DNA from: Candidatus Omnitrophota bacterium
GTDB taxonomy: Bacteria > Omnitrophota > Omnitrophia > Omnitrophales > Aquincolibacteriaceae
Direction of reading: 5' to 3'
Length of the DNA: 14,600 nucleotides
NCBI GenBank assembly: GCA_023819025.1
Contig: JAMWDC010000011.1
Location: 1-14,600, forward strand
The first letter of the stretch is position 1, and each line of letters starts with the position of its first letter. The notes under the pieces are model-generated. The model saw only the letters and a list, made by a program, of their open reading frames with translations, searched no databases and had not been told where the DNA came from. The position numbers and the translations under genes are program-made. Below, in pieces: positions 7,472 to 14,188 of the stretch.

Positions 7472-8164
7472 TCACCATACTCGCCTCACGACTTCAAAAC
7501 ATTCTGCATAACTTCTGCCGACATTACTTCCACGCCACTTGGCCAGCGACCTTATCGATCGAGGAGAGCGGGGATGCGGGGCAGGACGCATCTCGGAAGC
7601 ATAAACCGCCAACGCCTTGATCTTCTTTTCAAGGTGCCTTTTCTTAACTTCAACATAAAACGTCGGGCAAAAAATCAGCCCGGGTTTGGCGCGTTGCCAT
7701 TCTGTCGAAGAAGGAACTTCAAAAGAATAGACCTCTTGAACTATTTCGCGAGGCACGGGACGGCATGCGGTTAACGCCGCCTTAAAGGTTAATTGGTGAT
7801 CGATGTTCAAATCGAATGCGTGGTGTGTCAATACCATTTGCGGGCGAACTTCCCTTTTTTTTCTCGCCACCGCCTTGACCAACTCAAGCAGCGGAACCGT
7901 ATCGAAACGATTATCCGGAAAGTTGAGGACTTCGGTGGATACAACCCCCAAAATCTTTCCCGCCTTTCCCACACCTTTATGGAGTCGTACCAACTGACGC
8001 TGAACCGTGTTCGAATGATGTTTTTCATCGCGAGAAGTAATCCCTTCACCCAAAATAAGGATATGCACCCTATGCCCTTCTTCGGCCAATCGGGCCAAGG
8101 TGGCTCCACAACCTAAAATTTCATCATCCGGATGGGCCGCAACGACAAGAATGGATCTTTTCAT
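7472..8164 (-). CDS. PIG-L (LmbE-like) family N-deacetylase
   Basis: This 230-residue protein is a PIG-L/LmbE family zinc deacetylase, which removes N-acetyl groups from amino sugars and related compounds. The family signature AHPDDE is at residues 10-15, near the very N-terminus as usual. The third zinc ligand is expected in HHAFDLNIDH at 114-123. His11, Asp14 and His123 would bind the metal. Length is normal for the family and there is no signal peptide. Its ATG overlaps the stop of the formyltransferase-like gene (ATGA at 8161-8164), which ties the two functions together. The likely logic is that this enzyme exposes an amine on the nonulosonic acid or its precursor, which the neighbouring formyltransferase, amidotransferase or acetyltransferase then refills. 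The family is clear; the exact substrate is inference. Confidence 0.87.
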   Translation of the reverse strand: MKRSILVVAAHPDDEILGCGATLARLAEEGHRVHILILGEGITSRDEKHHSNTVQRQLVRLHKGVGKAGKILGVVSTEVLNFPDNRFDTVPLLELVKAVARKKREVRPQMVLTHHAFDLNIDHQLTFKAALTACRPVPREIVQEVYSFEVPSSTEWQRAKPGLIFCPTFYVEVKKRHLEKKIKALAVYASEMRPAPHPRSPRSIRSLAKWRGSNVGRSYAECFEVVRRVW

Positions 8165-8847
8165 AGTTTTATCTGCCTCTTCAAAGTAATCGTTACTTTG
8201 GATTCGACTTGATTCTTTTTAAGAATTGCTCGAGTAAATTCAAATCGGAGATGCCGGCTCTCAAGAAAGGCATGGGGATACCCTTCGGCATCGAGCATTC
8301 GGATAAAATCGTAAACGGACTTTAGCGTCTTAAGATTCTGAATATTGCTTTCCGCAGGGATTCTCCGCCTAAACCAAACAGCCTTTCCTTTTTGCGGTAA
8401 CGGCTTCGGGTTATTCCGGATGATCTCTAAAATCATCTGCAGAATGATTCTCGTCGCCCTTTCGTAAATTTGCTGGGCGGTACCTTTCAAGCTCAAATTT
8501 CGCTTCAGGTAAACATCTCCAGCGTCAATTTTCCCAGTAGCGCGGATCGCCGAGATTTTCGTCTTCCTGATTCCTCGGGTGATCAAATTCTGAAGAGGCG
8601 TGCCTCCCCGACCAAAAGGGACATCCGTCATATGAAAGATCACGCATTCGAACTCAGTATAAACCTCAGGTGGAATAAAAAAAGACCAATGGGGGAAAAA
8701 GATATAACGTGGCCGAAGCGCTTTGAGCCGGGGTGCCGTCAATTGTTTTCGTTTGGTTAACAGTATAAATTCTCCGCGAGACAGTTTCCTCAATTCTCCA
8801 ATCATCCCCGGCTTCCAAATCTTTGATGCCGCAATCACGTATCTCAT
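8161..8847 (-). CDS. Small formyltransferase-family protein, probably sugar N-formyltransferase
   Basis: The central region matches the formyl-tetrahydrofolate-dependent transferase fold shared with methionyl-tRNA formyltransferase. VIFHMTDVPFGRGGTP holds the catalytic-type histidine, and IDAGDVYLK lies 36 residues later with the aspartate. At 228 residues it lacks the C-terminal tRNA-binding domain of true Fmt, so an amino-sugar substrate is more likely. The asparagine that precedes the histidine by two residues in Fmt is isoleucine here. I recall the same FHMTD segment from small formyltransferases in pseudaminic and legionaminic acid loci, so this may be a subfamily trait. I chose the ATG at 8847 because it overlaps the pseI stop as ATGA and fits the usual start of these proteins. 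A GTG at 8862 would add five residues. The product would be an N-formyl group, perhaps on Pse after deacetylation by the overlapping PIG-L gene. Confidence 0.78.
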   Translation of the reverse strand: MRYVIAASKIWKPGMIGELRKLSRGEFILLTKRKQLTAPRLKALRPRYIFFPHWSFFIPPEVYTEFECVIFHMTDVPFGRGGTPLQNLITRGIRKTKISAIRATGKIDAGDVYLKRNLSLKGTAQQIYERATRIILQMILEIIRNNPKPLPQKGKAVWFRRRIPAESNIQNLKTLKSVYDFIRMLDAEGYPHAFLESRHLRFEFTRAILKKNQVESKVTITLKRQIKL

Positions 8848-9911
8848 AAAACCATATCCCACGTTAAAGGGGTGCCTTTTCGAAGGGCCGACTTCGCGTG
8901 TCGGCCTAAAATTTTTTCATAAAACTTAGGACATAACCCAAGGCCGGGACGAATAATACGCAAATTTTGTTGACTGAAAGTCTCGCCTTCCTGCATATCC
9001 TCAACCACATAGATGGAGCGGCGGAATTGGAGACTCTTTTTTTCCTGCGGGGTTGGACCGTAGTGAACGTCTCCGACCGCATCATAAACCTTTCTCGCTT
9101 CTCTAACCAAAAGGGCCATTTCGCCGGGTTCCAAAGAAAATGCTGAATCGACCCCTCCGTCTGCCCTGGACAACGTAAAATGTTTCTCTACCACGCGGGC
9201 ACCCAAAGCGATTCCCGCAAGTGCAATTCCGACACCCAGTGTATGATCGGACAGTCCCACCGTCAGCCCGAAGGATTCCCTCATATGAGCTATCGTCCTT
9301 AGGTGACATTCACCGGGAGCCGCCGGATAAGCACTCGTGCACTTCAGAAGTACGATCTGATCATTCCCCGTATCGCGGATGGCCTCAACGGCTTCTGTCA
9401 ATTCTTCCAGGGTTGACATTCCGGTCGACATTAAGACGGGTTTGCCCGTCGCGCCAACTTTCCTGAGAAGTGGAATATCCGTATTCTCAAAAGAGCCAAT
9501 TTTGTAAGCAGGCACATTCAATGTCTCTAAAAAATCAACCGCGGTAAGATCAAACGGCGTGCTGAAAGAAATGAGCCCCAACTCCGCGCATTTACGGAAA
9601 ATGGCCTCGTGCCATTTCCAAGGCGTCGATGCTTCTTGATAAAGTCGATAAAGACTTCTGCCTTTCCATAGGCTTTGCTCATCTTCGATAAAAAACTCTT
9701 TGCCAGAGGCATCGATTGTCATGGTGTCCGCGGTATAAGTTTGAATCTTGACCGCATCGCAGCCAGCCTTCGCCGCAGCCTCCACAATCTGAATCGCGCG
9801 TTCGAAAGATTGGTTGTGATTCGCAGACATTTCGGCCACCATAAACGGAGCATACCCATCGCCAACTAAGCGGGAACCGATTTTGACAACATTTCTTGCG
9901 TTCGTCATCAT
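8844..9911 (-). CDS. pseI: Pseudaminic acid synthase (NeuB family)
   Basis: PseI condenses a 2,4-diacetamido-2,4,6-trideoxy-hexose with phosphoenolpyruvate to give pseudaminic acid in the cytoplasm. The NeuB-type barrel shows FMVAEMSANHNQS near the N-terminus, then IQTYTADTMT, YKIGSFENTDIPLL, MSTGMSTLEE, LSDHTLG and VVEKHFTL. A C-terminal SAF (antifreeze-like) domain follows over about the last 65 residues. ADTMT and the SFENTDIPLL form favour PseI over NeuB or the legionaminic acid synthase, which usually have a GSGD-type motif there. From the ATG at 9911 the protein has 355 residues, close to the family length. A GTG at 9944 would add 11 residues unlike homologues, and an ATG at 9908 is equally possible. 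None of the three starts has a good Shine-Dalgarno sequence. The stop overlaps the next gene as ATGA. Confidence in the family is high; Pse rather than a stereoisomer is slightly less sure. Confidence 0.9.
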   Translation of the reverse strand: MMTNARNVVKIGSRLVGDGYAPFMVAEMSANHNQSFERAIQIVEAAAKAGCDAVKIQTYTADTMTIDASGKEFFIEDEQSLWKGRSLYRLYQEASTPWKWHEAIFRKCAELGLISFSTPFDLTAVDFLETLNVPAYKIGSFENTDIPLLRKVGATGKPVLMSTGMSTLEELTEAVEAIRDTGNDQIVLLKCTSAYPAAPGECHLRTIAHMRESFGLTVGLSDHTLGVGIALAGIALGARVVEKHFTLSRADGGVDSAFSLEPGEMALLVREARKVYDAVGDVHYGPTPQEKKSLQFRRSIYVVEDMQEGETFSQQNLRIIRPGLGLCPKFYEKILGRHAKSALRKGTPLTWDMVL

Positions 9912-10262
9912 CCAAAATGGCAGGTGATTATCATGAATGTGCACAAAATTTGAATCAAACTATCTCACCGCCTCACATCTAACCAAAACCTTTCGCTAAA
10001 ATTTTAAAGTAAACCCCTAACTCCAAATTCAGCACCAACCAATTTTCTTAAAACAGATTCGTGATAAGTCAGTGCTGGGCCCTCACAACCCATGATCATC
10101 GTGTAACCGCACTACAGTGTTTTCCACGGCCAATTCATCTATGTATATTCTCATCAATTTTGTCGTCCATGCAAACCTGTTTCATTAGGTGATATTTTTT
10201 GCTTTTTTTGCTGAATCCGCAAAGGTTAGGAAAGAAGCTTTAGGAGAACCTATGGATGGACG
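9912..10262. other. Intergenic gap upstream of pseI with a possible broken small coding stretch
   Basis: About 350 bases separate the GNAT gene from pseI. This is much longer than the other gaps of that operon and could hold an internal promoter. On the minus strand a weak sigma-70-like pair is TTGGTT (9981-9986) and GATAGT (9959-9964) with a 16-base spacer. Also on the minus strand, 10154-10083 reads as a 23-residue frame starting MRIYIDELAV. A second frame continues through GPALTYHESVLRKLVG to a stop at 10004, as if one small gene had been split by a frameshift. I do not recognise the product. A T-rich stretch at 10194-10208 precedes a TTTGC/GCAAA stem. No RNA gene is evident. Confidence 0.4.
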
Positions 10263-10739
10263 CTACAGACACCGTTTGACTCGTCGTATCATTTCAATGG
10301 CTTGAAATCCTTTGACCTTACATTTTTTTCTTTCCCTGAAGCCGGCCCTGTGGAATAAGCGAATCGATCGATGGTTATCGGATTTCACCAGGGCTAACAA
10401 TCCATCAAGATCCACATTTTTGACGAGGTCGTCACAAGCAAGTCTCAAAGCCTCGAGGCCATAACCACGCCCCCGCTGGTCTTTCTGAATATGGATATCG
10501 ATCTCGGCCAATTTATTATCCCTAATATCAAACCGCACTTGTCCCACCAAAAGACCTTCCAGCGTTTCGATGATGTAAATGAAACATTTCGGACTCTGAA
10601 GCCTGCTTTGGAACCAACGGACATGATCCATCCACTCGATGGGTTCAGGGTCGAATGCAGACAATCGAACATCCGGCTCATTGCGCCATTCCCACAGCAA
10701 TCTACAGTCGCCTTCCTTAGCACGCCGAAGCTTCAGCAT
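10263..10739 (-). CDS. GNAT-family N-acetyltransferase (PseH-like)
   Basis: This 158-residue protein has the GCN5-related acetyltransferase fold. The acetyl-CoA loop is QRGRGYG at 88-94 and the following motif is DNHRSIRLFHRAGF at 121-134. The N-terminal WRNEPDVR segment (18-25) and the following DHVRWF are typical of GNAT enzymes found in Pse loci, either alone as PseH or fused to PseG. PseH acetylates the 4-amino group of the UDP-linked precursor before PseG and PseI act. That assignment is likely from context but not certain, because related GNATs acylate other amino sugars. The gene lies 43 bases after hisF2. The ATG at 10739 is preceded by AGGGGTGAG at suitable spacing. It ends the first block of genes. 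Confidence 0.8.
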   Translation of the reverse strand: MLKLRRAKEGDCRLLWEWRNEPDVRLSAFDPEPIEWMDHVRWFQSRLQSPKCFIYIIETLEGLLVGQVRFDIRDNKLAEIDIHIQKDQRGRGYGLEALRLACDDLVKNVDLDGLLALVKSDNHRSIRLFHRAGFRERKKCKVKGFQAIEMIRRVKRCL

Positions 10740-10782
10740 CGACTCTCACCCCTAGAATTAAGATCATCATCCATCCGATAAC

Positions 10783-11598
10783 TCATGGATTTTGCACTTG
10801 TCCATGCTTGGAGTCTCCAGAAATCATCGGGCGGGCATTAACGTTTCTTACCGCAATCCCCTTCTCTACCAAATACTGTTTGGCCCCGAGCGGAGTTTGT
10901 GGTGTAAACTGGAAAATGCTTGCGGCTGCAACGGCAGAGGCATGGCCATCCCGAACCGCCTCATACATATGTTGATAATTTCCACACCCCCCATTTGCGA
11001 TAACCGGAATTTTGACGCGGGATGTCACTGTCCTTATCAATTCAATGTCATAACCTTGCATGGTCCCGTCTCTTTCGATTGACGTTAGAAGAATTTCGCC
11101 AGCCCCTAATGCCTCCACTTCGAGACACCAATCGGATACTGCCTTACCGGTGGGACGTGTACCGCTATGACTAAAGCATTCAAACTCGCCGTTGCCTGAA
11201 TGCCGGGCATCGATACTGACAACGATACATTGGGAGCCAAAATATCGGGATGCCTCTCGAATCAACTCAGGATATTCATAAGCGGCACTATTAATGCTTA
11301 CTTTGTCCGCACCGGCACTCAGCAACTGACGGATCGTCTCCACATTTTTCACCCCGCCGCCAACCGTCAGCGGGACAAAACAATCACCGCTCCATTCTGC
11401 AATCGACCCGAAATCGGGCCCGGAATTTTCCAAGCTTGCCGTAATATCCAAAACCACGAGTTCATCGACCTCGCGGGCATTGTGAACGCGCACAGCCGGC
11501 AAAATGGTTCCAATCCTTCGCCAGCTATGAAATTTAACTCCCTTAACAAGACCGACCTTTTTCCATAAAAGTGTCGGCATCACCCTGACTTTGAGCAT
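10783..11598 (-). CDS. hisF2: HisF-like acetamidino-modification subunit (AglZ/HisF2 family)
   Basis: This barrel protein is related to the cyclase subunit of imidazole glycerol phosphate synthase. Family segments are LVVLDITAS, LTVGGGV, ADKVSINSAA, VVSIDAR, GAGEILLTSIERDGT and ANGGCG. Counted from the ATG at 11598, Asp130 of HisF is kept, but the position of catalytic Asp11 is leucine, within PTLLWKKVGLVKG. True HisF needs both aspartates, so this copy is unlikely to make histidine precursors. HisF2-type proteins are thought to channel ammonia from HisH2 to an N-acetyl sugar amidotransferase, whose gene lies just upstream. The ATG at 11598 matches the start of HisF homologues and has GGAG 11 bases upstream. 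A GTG at 11610 would add four residues. The C-terminus runs about 15 residues past the usual HisF end. Confidence 0.88.
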   Translation of the reverse strand: MLKVRVMPTLLWKKVGLVKGVKFHSWRRIGTILPAVRVHNAREVDELVVLDITASLENSGPDFGSIAEWSGDCFVPLTVGGGVKNVETIRQLLSAGADKVSINSAAYEYPELIREASRYFGSQCIVVSIDARHSGNGEFECFSHSGTRPTGKAVSDWCLEVEALGAGEILLTSIERDGTMQGYDIELIRTVTSRVKIPVIANGGCGNYQHMYEAVRDGHASAVAAASIFQFTPQTPLGAKQYLVEKGIAVRNVNARPMISGDSKHGQVQNP

Positions 11599-11643
11599 AT
11601 CCTTTTGCACTCCGTGATCGGACTGCGGTCTTGCGCAAAATCA

Positions 11644-12258
11644 TCATAAGCTCAAAAAATTCCTTAACAACTGCAGACCCGGACGTTGACTCTTCTCCGG
11701 ATGAAATTGCACCCCAACAACGTTATGCTTTATAACAGCCGAGACAAAATTTCCGCAATACGGTGTCAACGCTAACACATGTTCCAAATGGGCGGCCATA
11801 AGTTGGTAACTGTGCACAAAATAAAAATCAGTCCCCGGAAGGATCCCTTTGAAAATCGGATGAGATTTAACCGGATAAACCTCATTCCATCCCACGTGAG
11901 GAATGTGTTCGGAGGCGGACTGGGGTTGTAATTTTACGACTTCACCGGGAATGATGCCCAATCCTTCATTGACATCCCCCTCATACCCTCGATCCGCTAA
12001 AAGTTGCATGCCGAGACATATGCCTAAAAAGGGACGCCATTGCTCAAGAATTGATTTTTTAAGGGGTTCGAACCAACCCTGAGATTTGAGATTGGAGATC
12101 CCATCGGAAAAGGAACCCACACCGGGCAAAATAATATGGCTCGCCTTGGAAATATCGGTAGGATGGTGAGAAACCAGGACGCGGGCGCCGCATTCTTCCA
12201 GCGAGCGTTTGACCGACCCGAGATTCCCCATCCCATAATCAATCACTAAGACACTCAT
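11644..12258 (-). CDS. hisH2: HisH-like glutamine amidotransferase (acetamidino module)
   Basis: This 204-residue protein is a class I glutamine amidotransferase of the HisH type. It releases ammonia from glutamine for a partner enzyme. The triad is complete: Cys81 in GICLGMQ, His186 and Glu188 in VQFHPEKS. PGVGSF at 45-50 is the usual oxyanion-side loop, so glutaminase activity is expected. The position between an N-acetyl sugar amidotransferase gene and a HisF-like gene matches the WbpG/HisH2/HisF2 arrangement known from Pseudomonas aeruginosa O-antigen loci. No other histidine genes are present. Its start at 12258 lies 46 bases from the amidotransferase stop and lacks a clear Shine-Dalgarno sequence, so translational coupling is possible. 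A housekeeping HisH is the alternative and is less likely given the neighbours. Confidence 0.9.
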   Translation of the reverse strand: MSVLVIDYGMGNLGSVKRSLEECGARVLVSHHPTDISKASHIILPGVGSFSDGISNLKSQGWFEPLKKSILEQWRPFLGICLGMQLLADRGYEGDVNEGLGIIPGEVVKLQPQSASEHIPHVGWNEVYPVKSHPIFKGILPGTDFYFVHSYQLMAAHLEHVLALTPYCGNFVSAVIKHNVVGVQFHPEKSQRPGLQLLRNFLSL

Positions 12259-12303
12259 GACGAATGATCCAGGTAAAAATGATCCCTGAAATCTAAAAAA
12301 GTG

Positions 12304-13485
12304 TTAGCCCTTGGGTGCAATCGGCGGGACAGGTAAAGGATTATCGTACAGTATCTTGGTCAGGTTGCCTTGCTTATCCTTTACTAAATTGCCATTCTCA
12401 TCCGTCAGAAACAACTTCTTATTTGTAAACTTATCGCAGATCTGTATAAATTCATCCACACGTAGGTCCAACGGTTTTAATATTGCTTCGAGAGGTTTTC
12501 CGAGATAGCTCCAAGGAAATTTTCCATCATGCATTCTGACCAATGCCATCGCGTCTTTACGGGTCAGCCTTCCGCGTCGTATATGAAGGCTGGCAATATC
12601 CGAGGCCCGGCTAAAGCCAAACTTGAGAAATTTAAAATAATCATGAATCCCCGTCTGATAATTATCGAGGTTTTCATAATTCACGATCGAACCTTCGACC
12701 GTCTTGGGATAGGTCGTGAACCCATAAGTTTGCGAGATCAAGGCATTTCCGTATCCGTCCCAAGGGATATAATAACCCAGGAAAAGACCCGACACCCCCA
12801 CACGCTTCAAATCCTCATCGGAGGGATAGGTATAGGGAATCAAGTCTCTGGGTTCAAGACCGTCGATTCCTATGAGATCCGAGACGCGAAGCCCTAAGAG
12901 GCCTCCGAATTCTTCAAGCCATCTGCGATCTAATATATTATTGGCGCTGGCCGTCTCAGGCCCTCCATATTCATTCTGAGAATTTTCCCCCCAAATAATC
13001 AGCGGCACGTTCATTTGAACTGCCACGCGGACCGGGATCGTAAAAATCCCCACATGCTCCGGCCAGGAAACATCACCGACCCGGGTCAATCCGATCCGAT
13101 TTAACAAGCGGCGAACTCTAACATTGGGGGAGAATTCAATATAATCCACACCCAAGTTTTTCAAATTTTCAATGTTTTGCCTGCCGATGTCGCTAAGATG
13201 GCAAGTCGTAGCCGTGACGCATAATGGATTCATGCCGAATTCCAAGATACGAATCGTTTGATACGTACTATCTTTTCCCCCACTGACCGGAATAATACAA
13301 TCCCATCGGCTGCCATCCTTTGAGCGATACCTTTCGAAAATATCCAATAACGCCTGCCGCCGTTGTTCCCAATCGATCGACTTCCGGTTCTCATAATTCC
13401 GGCAAGCGCTGCATACGCCTTCGTCATCAAAAGATAAATCAGGTTTCGTATCCGGCAAGACACAGCGTGTGCAATAGCGCATCAT
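12304..13485 (-). CDS. pseA: N-acetyl sugar amidotransferase (PseA/WbpG/LegX family)
   Basis: This 393-residue protein belongs to the PP-loop ATP pyrophosphatase family that converts an acetamido group of a sugar into acetamidino, using ammonia delivered by HisH2/HisF2. The PP-loop SGGKDS is at residues 68-73. Two CxxC pairs near the N-terminus (Cys5/Cys8 and Cys25/Cys28) form a probable zinc site typical of this family. IIWGENSQNEYGG near 174-186 and the PYTYPSDEDL region are also family-like. In Campylobacter PseA acts on pseudaminic acid; related enzymes act on legionaminic acid or other diacetamido sugars, so the true acceptor here is inferred from pseI. The start ATG at 13485 lies 13 bases after the methylase stop and has AAGGGG upstream. 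A second ATG follows at once, so the start could be one codon later. Confidence 0.9.
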   Translation of the reverse strand: MMRYCTRCVLPDTKPDLSFDDEGVCSACRNYENRKSIDWEQRRQALLDIFERYRSKDGSRWDCIIPVSGGKDSTYQTIRILEFGMNPLCVTATTCHLSDIGRQNIENLKNLGVDYIEFSPNVRVRRLLNRIGLTRVGDVSWPEHVGIFTIPVRVAVQMNVPLIIWGENSQNEYGGPETASANNILDRRWLEEFGGLLGLRVSDLIGIDGLEPRDLIPYTYPSDEDLKRVGVSGLFLGYYIPWDGYGNALISQTYGFTTYPKTVEGSIVNYENLDNYQTGIHDYFKFLKFGFSRASDIASLHIRRGRLTRKDAMALVRMHDGKFPWSYLGKPLEAILKPLDLRVDEFIQICDKFTNKKLFLTDENGNLVKDKQGNLTKILYDNPLPVPPIAPKG

Positions 13486-13498
13486 GTTGACGTCCCCT

Positions 13499-14188
13499 TC
13501 ATCTTTCGTCGGTCACTCCGATTTGCTTCTTTCTCTTCTCGAGCAAAAACCAGTTCAAATCATCCTGAGGAAAATTAGGATCACGGTGATAGATAAAACC
13601 GTAATCAATGAGTCGTAAATTCGGAAACCGATCGAGCATTTCCCCCGCAAAATCTCTTTTAAACAACACATCGCTGTGCCCCCGGTACTTAACCTGAATC
13701 GGGGTTGGGTTATAATATTCCGCAACGCAAATATAACGATGACTTGCGGCGTGTATTATATCATAGGCTTGCCCAAGCTTATGCGGATTCACGTGAATTA
13801 AAAGTCCCCTCACCAGAACAAAATCGTAGACTTGTTTACCTTTGAAATCAAAAATACTTCTTTCATAAACTTTTACGATTTTCGACCGACGAAGAGCCGC
13901 GGCTGCCTTGTGATTGATTTCCACTGCTGAAAGCTTCACTTGAGGAAGGAGATGTTTGATGGCCAAAAGGTTTATTCCAATATTGGCACCGAACTCGATC
14001 ACCGAGCGGACACCTTCGGTATTTTTCAAAACTTGAGACAGAAACGCAATACGATGAGCCACAGTTGACAATCTTTTTTCTCTCTGCGTGTAATCGTCAC
14101 CGAATGCCCCCCTCCAAAAGTCCTCTTGCACCATCGCCGAATCTGACTTTTTCTTGGTAAAACCGGTGGTACATGGAAATGGACTCAT
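13499..14188 (-). CDS. Pseudaminic acid biosynthesis-associated methylase
   Basis: This 229-residue protein is a class I SAM-dependent methyltransferase. SVIEFGANIGINLLA at 62-76 is the SAM-binding motif I, and YDFVLVRGLLIHVNP at 121-135 is the later motif. AEYYNPTP (156-163), then YRGHSDVLFKRDFAGEML (168-185), are the hallmark segments of the small methylase family found beside Pse genes. The exact methyl acceptor of that family is not known to me. Its ATG overlaps the preceding stop as ATGA, and AAAGGAG lies 5 bases upstream, so the start at 14188 is well supported. Homologues tend to begin near the Met at residue 19 (14134), but that ATG has no Shine-Dalgarno sequence. The extra N-terminus is therefore probably real or a local extension. 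Confidence 0.88.
   Translation of the reverse strand: MSPFPCTTGFTKKKSDSAMVQEDFWRGAFGDDYTQREKRLSTVAHRIAFLSQVLKNTEGVRSVIEFGANIGINLLAIKHLLPQVKLSAVEINHKAAAALRRSKIVKVYERSIFDFKGKQVYDFVLVRGLLIHVNPHKLGQAYDIIHAASHRYICVAEYYNPTPIQVKYRGHSDVLFKRDFAGEMLDRFPNLRLIDYGFIYHRDPNFPQDDLNWFLLEKRKKQIGVTDER

Noticed and set aside
8161..8847. Methionyl-tRNA formyltransferase for translation initiation
   Set aside because: The protein is too short, lacks the tRNA-binding C-terminal domain and the catalytic asparagine, and overlaps pseI and PIG-L genes rather than def or rsmB.
10242..10305. Plus-strand 17-residue frame with AGGAG and ATG at good spacing
   Set aside because: It is very short, runs antisense into the end of the GNAT gene and encodes nothing recognisable. 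The Shine-Dalgarno match is probably chance.
10783..12258. Genuine histidine-biosynthesis hisH and hisF
   Set aside because: The HisF-like protein lacks the first catalytic aspartate, no other his genes adjoin, and both genes follow an N-acetyl sugar amidotransferase gene as in known acetamidino modules.
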